A stretch of 64,000 bases of DNA from Phycisphaeraceae bacterium (GTDB lineage: Bacteria > Planctomycetota > Phycisphaerae > Phycisphaerales > UBA1924): positions 1 through 64,000 of the forward strand of contig JAHBXE010000018.1 in the NCBI GenBank assembly GCA_019636625.1, in the 5' to 3' direction. Shown one piece after another: positions 17,431 to 25,694 of this stretch. The notes under the pieces are model-generated. The model had not been told where the DNA came from, ran no database searches, and saw only the letters and a program-made list of their open reading frames with translations. The position numbers were made by a program, and so were the translations under genes. Position 1 is the stretch's first letter. Each line of letters opens with the position of its first letter.

Positions 17431-18399
17431 TCACCCGCCGCGGCGAACCAGCATCATCGGCGGTTCCGGAGCGCCGCTTTCCACCTTCGCGCTCGGCTTC
17501 GCCGGAGGGGCGCCCTTGGGCGAGATGTTCACCATCCCCATCGACACCAGCGCCAGCAGCGCCGCGCATAGGACCAGCCGGTAAATGCCGAACGCCGTCA
17601 GGCCGTGCCTGTTCAGGAACGCCACCAGCCACTTCACGGCCGCCGCCGCCGACAGCGCCGCGACCACCAGCCCCACGATCACCGACATCACGCCGAGCTG
17701 CTCGAAAAGATTCGGCGCCCCGTTTGCGCTGGCGTGGGACACGTTCTTGTACAACTTGTACACCGTCGCGGCTCCCAGTGTCGGCACACCCAGCAGGAAA
17801 CTGAACTCCGCCGCCGCCGCGGGCCGGAGCCCCACGACCATCCCCCCCGTGATCGTCATCATCGAGCGGCTCGTCCCCGGCCACATGGCGATGCACTGCA
17901 TAAAGCCGATCACCAGCGCCTTGCCCGGCGTCAGCGAGTCCAGGTCCTGCCCGCGCGTCAGCGGGTTGCTCCCGTCCGGCCGCTTCACCCGCTTGCGGTA
18001 CTGGTCCATCCCGATCATGTAGAGCCCGCCCAGGAACAGCGCCGTCAGCACCGGGCCGGCGAAGAACAGGTGCGACTCCAGCCAATCATCCAGCAATTTC
18101 CCCAGCACAGCCGCGGGGATGAACGCCACAATCAAGTTGATCAGCAACTTCCGGCCCGCCGCATCACGACCGGCCAACCCTCGCACCATCTGGGCCACGC
18201 GCATCCGGTAAAGCCCGAGCACCGCCAGGATCGCCCCGCCCTGGATCACGATGTTGAACGCATCCAGTGCACTCTTCTGCTCCGGCGTATCCAGACCCAT
18301 TGCCGACGACACCAGGATCAGGTGCCCCGTCGAACTGATCGGCAGGTACTCCGTGATGCCCTCGACCAGTCCGAGGATGATGGCTTGCCAGAGTTCCAA
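17431..18399 (-). CDS. uppP: Undecaprenyl-diphosphatase UppP (BacA)
   Basis: 322 residues, polytopic. It regenerates the undecaprenyl phosphate lipid carrier of cell-wall synthesis by removing a phosphate from the diphosphate form at the membrane. The signatures are LVEGITEYLPISSTGHLIL at the N-terminus and MWPGTSRSMMTITGG further on, the two catalytic segments of the BacA family. A cytosolic insertion (KRVKRPDGSNPLTRGQDLDS) makes it longer than many homologues. The start is a TTG at 18399 with AAGGAG six bases ahead. Read with serA; divergent from the RNA methylase gene. Confidence 0.95.
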   Translation of the reverse strand: MELWQAIILGLVEGITEYLPISSTGHLILVSSAMGLDTPEQKSALDAFNIVIQGGAILAVLGLYRMRVAQMVRGLAGRDAAGRKLLINLIVAFIPAAVLGKLLDDWLESHLFFAGPVLTALFLGGLYMIGMDQYRKRVKRPDGSNPLTRGQDLDSLTPGKALVIGFMQCIAMWPGTSRSMMTITGGMVVGLRPAAAAEFSFLLGVPTLGAATVYKLYKNVSHASANGAPNLFEQLGVMSVIVGLVVAALSAAAAVKWLVAFLNRHGLTAFGIYRLVLCAALLALVSMGMVNISPKGAPPAKPSAKVESGAPEPPMMLVRRGG

Positions 18400-18470
18400 C
18401 GAGGCTCCTTCCCGTGAGGCGAGGCGGCGTCAACGACCAAGGCACCAAGAGCGGCGCTCTACCATCGTCC

Positions 18471-19307
18471 ATGCCGCGCACCGGGCCGCAGATCATTCCC
18501 ATCTCCGACCCGTCCGACCCGCGACTGGCCGACTACGCCAACCTCAAGGACCGCCAACTCGCCGCCATGGCCGACCTCTCAAAGCCTGATCCCTCCGGCA
18601 TGTTCATGGCCGAGGGCGAACTGGTCGTCCGCCAACTCGCCCTCTCCGGCCTGGTCATCCGTTCTCTGCTCATGACCCCGACGCGACTCGAGACCATGCG
18701 CGACCTGGTCGAGTCCCTGCCCGACCACATCCCCGTCTATCTCCTGCCTCTTGAGGCCATGTCCGCCATCGTGGGATTCCACATCCATCGCGGCGTCCTC
18801 GCCGCCGGCCAACGCCCGACCGAACGCGACCCCCGGCAACTCGCCCGGGAAGCGCGGACGGCCCTCGTGCTCGAAGACCTCGCCAACCATGACAACGTCG
18901 GCGGACTCTTCCGCACCGCCGCGGCACTGTGCGGCTTGGACCGCACCGCCGTCTTCCTCTCCCCACGCTGCTGCGACCCGCTGTACCGCAAGGCCATCCG
19001 GGTCAGCGTGGGAACGGCCCTCCGAGTTCCCTTCGCGCGGCTGTCGCCATGGCCCGATAGCCTCGGCATCCTTCGCGAGGCGGGGTTTACCATCGTCGCC
19101 CTCACGCCAGACGAAAGGGCCACACCCATCCATGCCCTTCCCATCTGTCCACGCCCCGTTCTCCTCGTGGGCGCTGAAGGCCCCGGCCTGAACGAGGAAA
19201 CCCTGCATCAGGCCGACCTCCTCGCCCGCATCCCCATGGCCCCTGGCGTGGATTCCCTGAACGTCGTCGTCGCCACCGGCATCGCCCTCGACCGCCTCCG
19301 AGGGTGA
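18471..19307 (+). CDS. SpoU/TrmH family RNA 2'-O-methyltransferase
   Basis: About 278 residues. The N-terminal substrate-binding part (FMAEGELVVRQLALSGLVIRSLLM) is followed by a SPOUT knotted domain with motif 1 VLEDLANHDNVGGLFRTAAA, motif 2 LLVGAEGPGLNEET and motif 3 IPMAPGVDSLNVVVATGIAL. It should methylate a ribose in rRNA or tRNA using SAM; which nucleotide cannot be told. The ATG at 18471 is preferred to the GTG at 18414, which would add a low-complexity leader, but neither has a strong Shine-Dalgarno sequence. Another SPOUT enzyme, trmL, lies 1.5 kb downstream. Confidence 0.88.
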   Translation: MPRTGPQIIPISDPSDPRLADYANLKDRQLAAMADLSKPDPSGMFMAEGELVVRQLALSGLVIRSLLMTPTRLETMRDLVESLPDHIPVYLLPLEAMSAIVGFHIHRGVLAAGQRPTERDPRQLAREARTALVLEDLANHDNVGGLFRTAAALCGLDRTAVFLSPRCCDPLYRKAIRVSVGTALRVPFARLSPWPDSLGILREAGFTIVALTPDERATPIHALPICPRPVLLVGAEGPGLNEETLHQADLLARIPMAPGVDSLNVVVATGIALDRLRG

Positions 19308-19339
19308 AACCCGCCCCAAACAAACCTACTCCTCCTCCA

Positions 19340-19423
19340 GTGGAGCCACCGCGCCCTGGTTGGAGCCACCTCTCCTCCTGGGTGGAACCACCGCTCCTCC
19401 TGGGTGGAGCCACCGCTCCGCGG
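19340..19423. repeat. Four tandem imperfect 20-22 nt repeats ending in a hairpin
   Basis: Units 19340-19359, 19360-19381, 19382-19403 and 19404-19423 follow the pattern GTGGAGCCACCGCTCCTCCTGG with small changes. The last unit runs into CCACCGC-TCC-GCGGTGG, a 7-bp hairpin with a TCC loop like that of the 11650 element. It fills the 225-nt gap between the SpoU gene and the thioredoxin-fold gene. Confidence 0.7.
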
Positions 19424-19532
19424 TGGCGAATCTCCCCGCATCCCAATGAACCCCCAGCCAACCCACGCGTCCTACTACAATCACCCGCCCTCATCCGGGC
19501 GCCACGTTCGCCTCAAGAACCGGAGCCGCCTC

Positions 19533-20843
19533 ATGCACTGCCGAGCCCTCTCGATCGCCGCGATCTCGCTCAGCCTGTTCGTTTCCAGCGCGCCCGCGGC
19601 CGATGTCGTCCGCGAAGCCACGGGCCAGCTCCGCATCGAGATGGACCGGATGGAGTTGACCAAGTTCCCCGCTGAGAACTGGTCCAAGCTCGGCGCCTGG
19701 GCCAATGGCGCTGCGATCACCCCCGCCTCGGCCGAGGGCAAGGTCGTTCTGATCGCCTCCTGGGCCAGTTGGCACCCCGCCTCGCTCCGGGCCATGCCGA
19801 TCGTCCAGAACGCCGCGGCCAAGTACGGCGACCAGGGCCTGCTCGTCGTCGGCGTGCACCACGCCCAGGGATGGGACGAGGCGGAGGCAACCGCCAAGGC
19901 CCGCGGCTTCACGTTCCCCATCGCCCACGACACCACCGGCGAGTTCCGCAAGGCCCTCAAGATGCCGCACGATCCGATGTTCTTCTTCATCGATCGCGCC
20001 GGCCACCTGCGCTACGCCGCCGTCGCCAGCGGCTCCATCGATGAAGCGTGCGCGGAACTGGTCAAGGAGACCAAGGAGCAGGCGGGCGATCTTCCGCGCA
20101 TCCGGCGCGAGCGAGAGGAAGCCGCGGCCAAGGCCAAGGGCAAGACCAGCGACATCAACATGGCGATCGACCTGTCGACGCTGCCACCTGTTCCCCCGGG
20201 CTACCTGCCGCCTCAGGCCCCGGCCTATCGGAACATCTCATGGCCCAAGATGGACACGGAACTTGGAAAGAGGTGGGGCCTGATCGATCAGCAGTCCAAC
20301 AAGTTCTCCGAGAAGAAAATCGCGTTCTCTCCCGTGAACTACTTCCCCGCCAAGCCCGAAACGCAGGGCCGGGCCATCGTCATCTACATCTGGCACCCGG
20401 ATGTGCCGGAAACGTACACCAAGGTCATGCCGCAGATGGACCTGCTGCAGCAGAACTACCAGCGCGACCTCGCCGTCATCGGGGCGGCGGTCCCGTTGCG
20501 GTCCGTCCAGCCCAACCGCCAGAGCCAGCCCGGTGAGGAAGAAGAGTCGGTGGCGAAGTTCGGCTCCAAGTACGCCAACTTCATCGCGTCCCGCAGGTAC
20601 AAGCACGCCCTCGCGCTTGATGCTTCGGCTTCGTCGCTTGCTGGTCTTGCCGGCCAAGGCGGCAGCGAGGCCTTTCCGCTTCCGGGCGCCATCGTCGTGA
20701 GTTCCGACGGCGTCATCCGGTGGGTCGGCTGGTCCAACGGTCCCGACTTCAAGTACGCCATCGAGACGATCGTCGCCGTTGACCCCGCGGTCCAGGCCCG
20801 GCGTGCCGCGGACCGCGCCTTCATCGAGGCCCGCAACCGGTGA
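19533..20843 (+). CDS. Exported double thioredoxin-fold protein lacking redox cysteines
   Basis: 436 residues with a signal peptide (LSIAAISLSLFVSSAPAADV). The first domain (about 45-190) has a TlpA-like pattern, VVLIASWASWHPASLRAMP at residues 71-89 and FFFIDRAGHLRYAAVASGS, but the CxxC active site is replaced by HPAS. The second half (about 265-430) repeats the theme with IVIYIWHPDVPETYTKVMP and GAIVVSSDGVIRWVGWS, again with no cysteine pair. It is therefore unlikely to act as a thiol oxidoreductase; a binding or structural role in the periplasm is an inference. GGAG stands seven bases before the ATG. The stop overlaps the trmL start by four bases, so the two are translationally coupled. 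Confidence 0.75.
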   Translation: MHCRALSIAAISLSLFVSSAPAADVVREATGQLRIEMDRMELTKFPAENWSKLGAWANGAAITPASAEGKVVLIASWASWHPASLRAMPIVQNAAAKYGDQGLLVVGVHHAQGWDEAEATAKARGFTFPIAHDTTGEFRKALKMPHDPMFFFIDRAGHLRYAAVASGSIDEACAELVKETKEQAGDLPRIRREREEAAAKAKGKTSDINMAIDLSTLPPVPPGYLPPQAPAYRNISWPKMDTELGKRWGLIDQQSNKFSEKKIAFSPVNYFPAKPETQGRAIVIYIWHPDVPETYTKVMPQMDLLQQNYQRDLAVIGAAVPLRSVQPNRQSQPGEEEESVAKFGSKYANFIASRRYKHALALDASASSLAGLAGQGGSEAFPLPGAIVVSSDGVIRWVGWSNGPDFKYAIETIVAVDPAVQARRAADRAFIEARNR

Positions 20844-21358
20844 CCGTCGGCGATCCGCTCTTCCACATCGTCCTGCACCAGCCCGAGATCCCCAACAACA
20901 CCGGCAACATCGGCCGCACCTGCGTCGCCGTCGGGGCGGCGCTCCACCTCATCCGCCCCTTGGGCTTCTCCACCTCCGAAAGAGCCTGCCGACGAGCCGG
21001 GCTCGACTATTGGCCCCGTCTGAACGTCCGCGAACACGACTCGTGGTCGGCCTACCTCGATGCGACGCCCGACCGGCCACCGGCCCGACGCTGGCTCTTC
21101 ACCACCAAGGCCCGCCGAACCGTGTTTCAGGCCCCCATCCGTCGCGGCGATCACCTCGTCTTTGGCCGCGAAACCTCCGGCCTGCCCGACGACATCCTGA
21201 GCCTCTGGCCGGACCAACTCGTGTCCCTCCCCATGGCGCCGGGGGAGCGATCCCTCAACATCGCGACCGCCGTTTGCGCTGCCGTGTACGAGGGCATCCG
21301 TCAATGCCTGGACTCGGGCCAGGTCCGTCTCGGGCCTGATGGCCGCCTGCTTCCTTGA
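20840..21358 (+). CDS. trmL: tRNA (cytidine/uridine-34 2'-O)-methyltransferase TrmL
   Basis: 172 residues, the size of TrmL, a minimal SPOUT methylase acting on the wobble base of leucine tRNAs. The N-terminus HIVLHQPEIPNNTGNIGRTC is diagnostic. Motif 2 FGRETSGLPDDIL and motif 3 LPMAPGERSLNIATAV form the SAM-binding knot. The GTG start at 20840 overlaps the stop of the preceding gene (GTGA). The operon link with a thioredoxin-fold protein has no obvious functional reason. Confidence 0.95.
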   Translation: MTVGDPLFHIVLHQPEIPNNTGNIGRTCVAVGAALHLIRPLGFSTSERACRRAGLDYWPRLNVREHDSWSAYLDATPDRPPARRWLFTTKARRTVFQAPIRRGDHLVFGRETSGLPDDILSLWPDQLVSLPMAPGERSLNIATAVCAAVYEGIRQCLDSGQVRLGPDGRLLP

Positions 21359-21446
21359 TCTGGGGCACGCGATGCGCTCAACCCCAAGATGTGGGGGTGC
21401 GACCAGATAACCATCCGTTCTGCCTCCCTCGCTACACTGTGGTGTC

Positions 21447-21674
21447 ATGCGTGCGCTCAACCGACATCTGCCGACAGTCGCGTTCCGGTTATCGCTGGTC
21501 TTGGTGCTCGGCGCGATGGCCTCGTGCGCGCCCCCGCTGCTCTCGCCGGACGAGCCGCGCTCCCCGTTCGACCGCTACGACGCCGTGCGAAATCAACGGG
21601 CAGACCAGTCTTTTATGGATGATTACGGCGTGCGCCGGCCGGACATCCGCGGCCGCCTCGGGCCGCGCGACTGA
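21447..21674 (+). CDS. Small predicted lipoprotein
   Basis: 75 residues. The N-terminal hydrophobic run LSLVLVLGAMASC ends in a lipobox-like AMASC, so the mature protein would start at Cys27 and be only about 49 residues long, polar and proline/charge-rich (PRSPFDRYDAVRNQRADQS). No known domain. TACACT stands eight bases before the ATG and there is no Shine-Dalgarno sequence, as at other candidate leaderless starts in this window. Isolated between trmL and the amidase gene. Confidence 0.6.
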   Translation: MRALNRHLPTVAFRLSLVLVLGAMASCAPPLLSPDEPRSPFDRYDAVRNQRADQSFMDDYGVRRPDIRGRLGPRD

Positions 21675-21702
21675 GCCGAGGCGCGCGTGTGAACCTGGCA
21701 TG

Positions 21703-21731
21703 ATTCGCGCGTTTATTCCGATCGCGCGAAT
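21703..21731. promoter_or_regulatory. Perfect 9-bp inverted repeat upstream of amidase gene
   Basis: ATTCGCGCG and CGCGCGAAT separated by 11 bases, in the 159-nt gap between the lipoprotein and amidase genes. The symmetry suits a dimeric repressor site; there is no T-run, so termination is less likely. Function is inferred from symmetry alone. Confidence 0.35.
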
Positions 21732-21833
21732 GTCTTTTGGAAGATTGTCCGCGCCTTCGACCGATTCATTTCATACGATCGTGGTGACTGGATCGGTCGT
21801 GACGACTCGGCAAGTTCCAAGGACCGGGAACCC

Positions 21834-22514
21834 GTGAGCAAACCCCGTCGAACCCGCAGGCCACGCAAGGCCGCCAAGCGTCAAGAAACCTCCCGGACCC
21901 GCACGGTCTGGGGCGCGTTGATCATGGCCATGACCGGCGTCGGCGGCCTGATGTGGCTGCTGCAGGGCGGGCCGGGTGTCGGGTCCACCGGGCTGGCTCT
22001 GCCGCCCATGGTGGCCGCGGCGGGTCCGACCTCGATTGAAGCCATCTTCCGGACCCGGACGGACCTGAACAAGGACCGCTGGCAGGCGATCGTGATTCAC
22101 CAGTCCGGCTCGGCGTACGGCACCCCCTCGAGCATCGAGGCCCAGCACAAGTCCCGGAGCTACGAAGGAATGGGCTTCCACTTCCTGGTGGGCAACGGCT
22201 CTGGCCTGGAAGATGGGGAAATCCATGTGGGCTACCGCTGGCTGGACCAGTTGGCCGGGGCGCACGCATCCGGCAAGCAGCAGGACTGGTTCAACCGCAA
22301 CGCCATCGGCATCTGTCTGGTCGGCGACTTTGGGCGCTCGGCCCCGTCTGAACGCCAGATGTGGCGCCTGAACCAGCTGGTTTCGGCGCTGGCCGAGCGG
22401 CTGAATATCCCCGCGGACCGCATTTATCTGCACCGCGACATCGCGCAGACCAACGACCCCGGGGCGTTCTTCCCCGAGGCCGCATTCCGGTCCCAGCTGG
22501 TCCGCGGGCGCTAA
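21834..22514 (+). CDS. Membrane-anchored N-acetylmuramoyl-L-alanine amidase (Amidase_2/PGRP fold)
   Basis: 226 residues. A basic N-terminus and one membrane segment (TVWGALIMAMTGVGGLMWLLQ) precede an extracytoplasmic domain of the amidase_2/peptidoglycan-recognition family. Candidate zinc ligands are His in AIVIHQSGS, His in GAHASG and His in IYLHRDIAQTNDPG, the last being the usual HxxxxxTxCPG-like site with the Cys absent. The domain also has GMGFHFLVGNGSG and NAIGICLVGDFG. It would cleave the bond between muramic acid and L-alanine in peptidoglycan. GTG start. If active, it supports a peptidoglycan-containing wall, as now accepted for planctomycetes. Confidence 0.8.
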   Translation: MSKPRRTRRPRKAAKRQETSRTRTVWGALIMAMTGVGGLMWLLQGGPGVGSTGLALPPMVAAAGPTSIEAIFRTRTDLNKDRWQAIVIHQSGSAYGTPSSIEAQHKSRSYEGMGFHFLVGNGSGLEDGEIHVGYRWLDQLAGAHASGKQQDWFNRNAIGICLVGDFGRSAPSERQMWRLNQLVSALAERLNIPADRIYLHRDIAQTNDPGAFFPEAAFRSQLVRGR

Positions 22515-22852
22515 CTCGCTGCAGATATTGGGACCCGGCAACCCACCCGGGCGAGCCGGAATTGCACCCGAACGCATCCGGTCAGGTATCACGTGCGGAA
22601 GTTTCTTCCGAACGAAGTCAATACAACAGGGTCGGGGACGTTGAAGTCCGGGCCAATTGAGGCGATACTGTTCGGCCCCGAAGCGGCGTTGGCCGTGAGG
22701 GGGATGGAAGGGTCGGTGAAAGAGGGGGGATCCGGGCGGCCGATTCAGGGCCGGGCAAGCGCGTTCTCTTGCCCCGTCCCATCGGTTGAACAATCTGGGA
22801 TTCTGTGTGGATCAAGGCTCCCCGAGAGCCGGGGAGCATTTGAGGGATATTC
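22515..22852. other. Intergenic region with hairpin before kinase start
   Basis: 338 nt without a convincing gene. The only structure seen is a hairpin at 22817-22837 (GCTCCCC, eight-base loop, GGGGAGC) ending 15 nt before the kinase GTG and overlapping its leader. It could modulate kinase translation or terminate upstream transcription. Two short open stretches across the region lack codon bias and ribosome sites. Confidence 0.5.
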
Positions 22853-23722
22853 GTGCCGGTGGCAGAGCAGAAGAAGCCCGGGGACATGATCGAAGGGTAC
22901 CGCGTCCTGAAGGAAATCGGGCGCGGCGCGGCCTCCATCATTTACCTCGTCCAGGACCCGAAGACCAAGCAGATCTGGGCGCTCAAGCACGTCGAGAAGA
23001 CCGAGCCCAAGGATCAGCGGTTCCTCGATCAGGCCGAGATGGAGTACAAGATCGCCAACAAGTTCGACCACCCGTCGATCCGCAAGATCGACCGGATCAT
23101 CAAGAAGAAGACGAACCTGGTCAGCACCAAGGAGCTCTACCTGGTGATGGAGTTCGTCGACGGCATCAGCGAGGAGAAGCAGCCGCCCCGGACGTTCGAG
23201 AAGGCGGTGGACATCTTCTACCAGGTGGCGCAGGCGCTGGCGCACATGCACGACCGTGGCTACGTCCACGCGGACATGAAGCCCAACAACATCATGGTGA
23301 CCAGCGGCGTGGCCAAGATCATCGACCTAGGCCAGTCGTGCGAGATCGGCACCGTCAAGGAGCGGATCCAGGGCACGCCGGACTACATCGCCCCCGAACA
23401 GGTGCACCGGCGCGCGATCACGCCCAAGACCGACATCTACAACCTCGGCGCGACGATGTACTGGACCCTGACACGCCGGGCCATCCCCACGGCGCTGGCC
23501 TCCCAGGACTCGCTCGTCGGCTCGCGCGAGGACCACATGATCGAGAAGGCCATCCCGGCCATCGAGCTCAATCCGCGCATCCACCCCAAGCTCAACGAGC
23601 TCATCATGCAGTGCATCGAGGTGGACCCGGAGAAACGCCCGGAGTCGATGCACGTTGTTGCCGACCGCCTGAACCTCATCCTCGGCATTCTGCGAGCCAG
23701 GGGCGGGGATGAGAAGCACTGA
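22853..23722 (+). CDS. Serine/threonine protein kinase, kinase domain only
   Basis: 289 residues, all one Hanks-type kinase domain with no membrane segment or sensor. The glycine loop is GRGAAS (24-29), the ATP lysine is K45 in ALKH, the catalytic loop is HADMKPNN (139-146) and the metal motif is DLG (158-160). The activation segment ends in GTPDYIAPEQ. The catalytic Asp (D141) and Asn are kept, but the usual HRD Arg is Ala and DFG is DLG, so it is a non-RD kinase probably not controlled by activation-loop phosphorylation. GTG start with GAGGG six bases ahead. It could phosphorylate partners of the FHA-domain kinase at 9943, which is speculative. Confidence 0.9.
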   Translation: MPVAEQKKPGDMIEGYRVLKEIGRGAASIIYLVQDPKTKQIWALKHVEKTEPKDQRFLDQAEMEYKIANKFDHPSIRKIDRIIKKKTNLVSTKELYLVMEFVDGISEEKQPPRTFEKAVDIFYQVAQALAHMHDRGYVHADMKPNNIMVTSGVAKIIDLGQSCEIGTVKERIQGTPDYIAPEQVHRRAITPKTDIYNLGATMYWTLTRRAIPTALASQDSLVGSREDHMIEKAIPAIELNPRIHPKLNELIMQCIEVDPEKRPESMHVVADRLNLILGILRARGGDEKH

Positions 23723-23855
23723 ACCGTTCTGACTTCACGCCTCCGATTCTGGAGGTGATGCCCGCGATTCCCGGTCATACCAGCGCTCACGGACTTCCCG
23801 GCGAGGCGCGCCACCGGGTGGCGCGAGCCGCAAGGGGAGCCCGAACCTGCGACCG

Positions 23856-24743
23856 TTGGACCTTCAATCCCCTTCCGTTGTTCGCGAGGTCTTCCGCGCG
23901 GGCGCTATCGCCAACCGCTCCGCCCCGTGCCGCATCGGCAGCATCGACCGCATCGAGGCGCCGGGCCGGCTCATCGCCACCGGTGACCTGCACGACAACC
24001 CCCTGCACCTGGCCCGCCTCGTCGCCGCGGCGGGACTGGACAGCGCCTCCCCCTCGCACCTGGTCCTGCACGAAATCGTCCACTCAGACCGCCTCATCAA
24101 CGGGGCGGACTTCTCGTACCGGATGCTCGCCCGGGTTGCGGCCCTCAAGGCCGATCACCCGGCGCTGGTCCACACGCTCCTGGCCAACCACGAGTTGGCG
24201 CAGGTCATGGGCGCGGGAATCGTCAAGGACGGCGTGAAGGTCGTCGAGGCGTTCAACCTCGGGCTGGAAGACGCGTTCGGCGCGGAAGCACCGTCCGTCA
24301 GTGAAGCCATCCGCGAGTTCATCTTTTCCATGCCATTGGCGCTGCGATGCGTCTGCGGCGGCACGCACGGCCCGCGCAAGGACATCCTCGTCGCCCACAG
24401 CATCCCCAGCACGGCGATCATGGACCGCTTCGACCCGACCGTGCTCTCGCGCGACCTGACGCCGGAGGACTACGAACCTCGCAAGGGCGCTGCCCACATC
24501 ATGGTCTGGGGCCGCGGCTACGACGCGGAGCAACTCGAGGACCTCGTCGAGCGGTGGGGCGTCAACCTGTTCATCCTCGGGCACGAGAAGGCCGAGCATG
24601 GTGTGAAGTTTGTCCCGCCCTGCGCGATCATCCTCAACAGCGACCACGAGCTGGGCGTGTACTTGCCGATCGACCTCGACCATCCGCCGACTCCGGAGGA
24701 GGCCGTGGCGAATGTCGTGCCGCTGTCGAACCCGATGGCGTAG
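23856..24743 (+). CDS. Calcineurin-like metallophosphoesterase
   Basis: 295 residues. Metal-binding motifs run in order: ATGDLHDNPL (residues ~42-51), ANHELAQV (the family's GNHE with Ala for Gly), AHSIPS and FILGHEKAEHG (GHxxxxH-type), so a dinuclear centre is likely. The first motif is D-x-H, as in the protein phosphatase/ApaH branch. The substrate is unknown. The start is uncertain: a TTG at 23856 gives the listed frame; AAGGGGAG lies 17 nt upstream and would better suit a CTG at 23847. The apaG gene follows in the same direction, recalling the enterobacterial apaG-apaH pair. Confidence 0.75.
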   Translation: MDLQSPSVVREVFRAGAIANRSAPCRIGSIDRIEAPGRLIATGDLHDNPLHLARLVAAAGLDSASPSHLVLHEIVHSDRLINGADFSYRMLARVAALKADHPALVHTLLANHELAQVMGAGIVKDGVKVVEAFNLGLEDAFGAEAPSVSEAIREFIFSMPLALRCVCGGTHGPRKDILVAHSIPSTAIMDRFDPTVLSRDLTPEDYEPRKGAAHIMVWGRGYDAEQLEDLVERWGVNLFILGHEKAEHGVKFVPPCAIILNSDHELGVYLPIDLDHPPTPEEAVANVVPLSNPMA

Positions 24744-24909
24744 ACGAAATCAGGAAATGCCCTGAAAGGAGCCTGCAAGGTCGCACTTCGCGAGCGACAT
24801 GACCCACGCAGCGGCGGGTCGGGCACCTCCCAGACCCCATTCGGAGCCGCGCACCGCCAGGGACGAGGGCGCCAGGTCACACAGAGAGCCCGGTGCTGGA
24901 GAGAGTGAA

Positions 24910-24935
24910 CGCCGCGGATCAGCCGATCCGCGGCG
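24910..24935. terminator. Perfect 11-bp GC-rich hairpin
   Basis: CGCCGCGGATC, loop AGCC, GATCCGCGGCG. It lies 166 nt after the phosphoesterase stop and 40 nt before the apaG GTG, so it could end the upstream transcript or control apaG. Only a weak TGCTTTCGCT follows, not a clear U-tract. Confidence 0.5.
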
Positions 24936-24975
24936 TGCTTTCGCTGTCTGGACACTCGGTGGAGTACGATTCCTC

Positions 24976-25386
24976 GTGCAGCGCCCGGCTCCACATACGA
25001 CCGGCTCGGTGTCGCTCACGCGGGGGTTTCGCGTGTCGGTGTCCCCTCGGTTCGAGCCGGACCATTCCGACCCCGCTGAACCCCGATTTGTCTTCTCGTA
25101 CCGGATCCGGATTCGCAACGAATCGGACATTCGCGCCCAACTGCTCAGCCGGGACTGGAAGATTACCGATGGGCGCGGCGTGACGCACCTGGTGCGGGGC
25201 GACGGTGTGGTGGGCCACCAACCGGATCTCTCGCCCGGACAAGGGTTTGAATACTCGAGCTTCTGCCCGCTCCCCACCGACTGGGGCACCATGGAGGGGG
25301 CCTACACCATGGAAACCGTCAACCCCGACGGTTCACGCGGCGAGCGTTTCCAGATCGAGGTCGGTCGGTTCTACTTGATGACATGA
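24976..25386 (+). CDS. apaG: ApaG domain protein
   Basis: 136 residues, close to the usual ApaG length. The fold-defining text is present: FVFSYRIRIRNESD, QLLSRDWKITDGRG, VRGDGVVGHQP, LSPGQGFEYSSFC and GTMEGAYTMETVN. ApaG is an immunoglobulin-like single-domain protein linked in enterobacteria to cobalt resistance and to diadenosine polyphosphate metabolism through apaH; its biochemical role remains unclear. The GTG at 24976 is chosen for length and a GGAG about 11 bases ahead; a longer reading from 24799 would add a low-complexity leader and cross the hairpin at 24910. Confidence 0.88.
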   Translation: MQRPAPHTTGSVSLTRGFRVSVSPRFEPDHSDPAEPRFVFSYRIRIRNESDIRAQLLSRDWKITDGRGVTHLVRGDGVVGHQPDLSPGQGFEYSSFCPLPTDWGTMEGAYTMETVNPDGSRGERFQIEVGRFYLMT

Positions 25387-25434
25387 CCCGGCGAGATGGT
25401 CGACACCAGGCCGTTTGGCGAGTTCCAAAATGAC

Positions 25435-25469
25435 CGCCGCGGCCAAGGTCGTTGGTCTTGGCCGCGGCG
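25435..25469. terminator. Perfect 13-bp hairpin downstream of apaG
   Basis: CGCCGCGGCCAAG, nine-base loop, CTTGGCCGCGGCG, 48 nt after the apaG stop. Its position suits transcription termination although no T-run follows. The remainder of the 308-nt gap to the SRPBCC gene contains nothing recognisable. Confidence 0.6.
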
Positions 25470-25694
25470 TCCACACAGAGAGGAGGAATCGGAGCCCAGC
25501 AGGGGACCGCCGGGCTCCAAGAGAATGACAGTGCAACCGGTGTGCCGGTCCGGGAACTTGGGCAATTGGGCCCATAGGCGGGCCAAGAGTGGCCAGATAC
25601 GCACCTTCGCAAGGCCGCCTGGCCAAACCTGGCCATCCACCACCCGTGCGAGAGCTGAAACTACCTGACGGATCGCATCGAACTCGCGGTCGCC

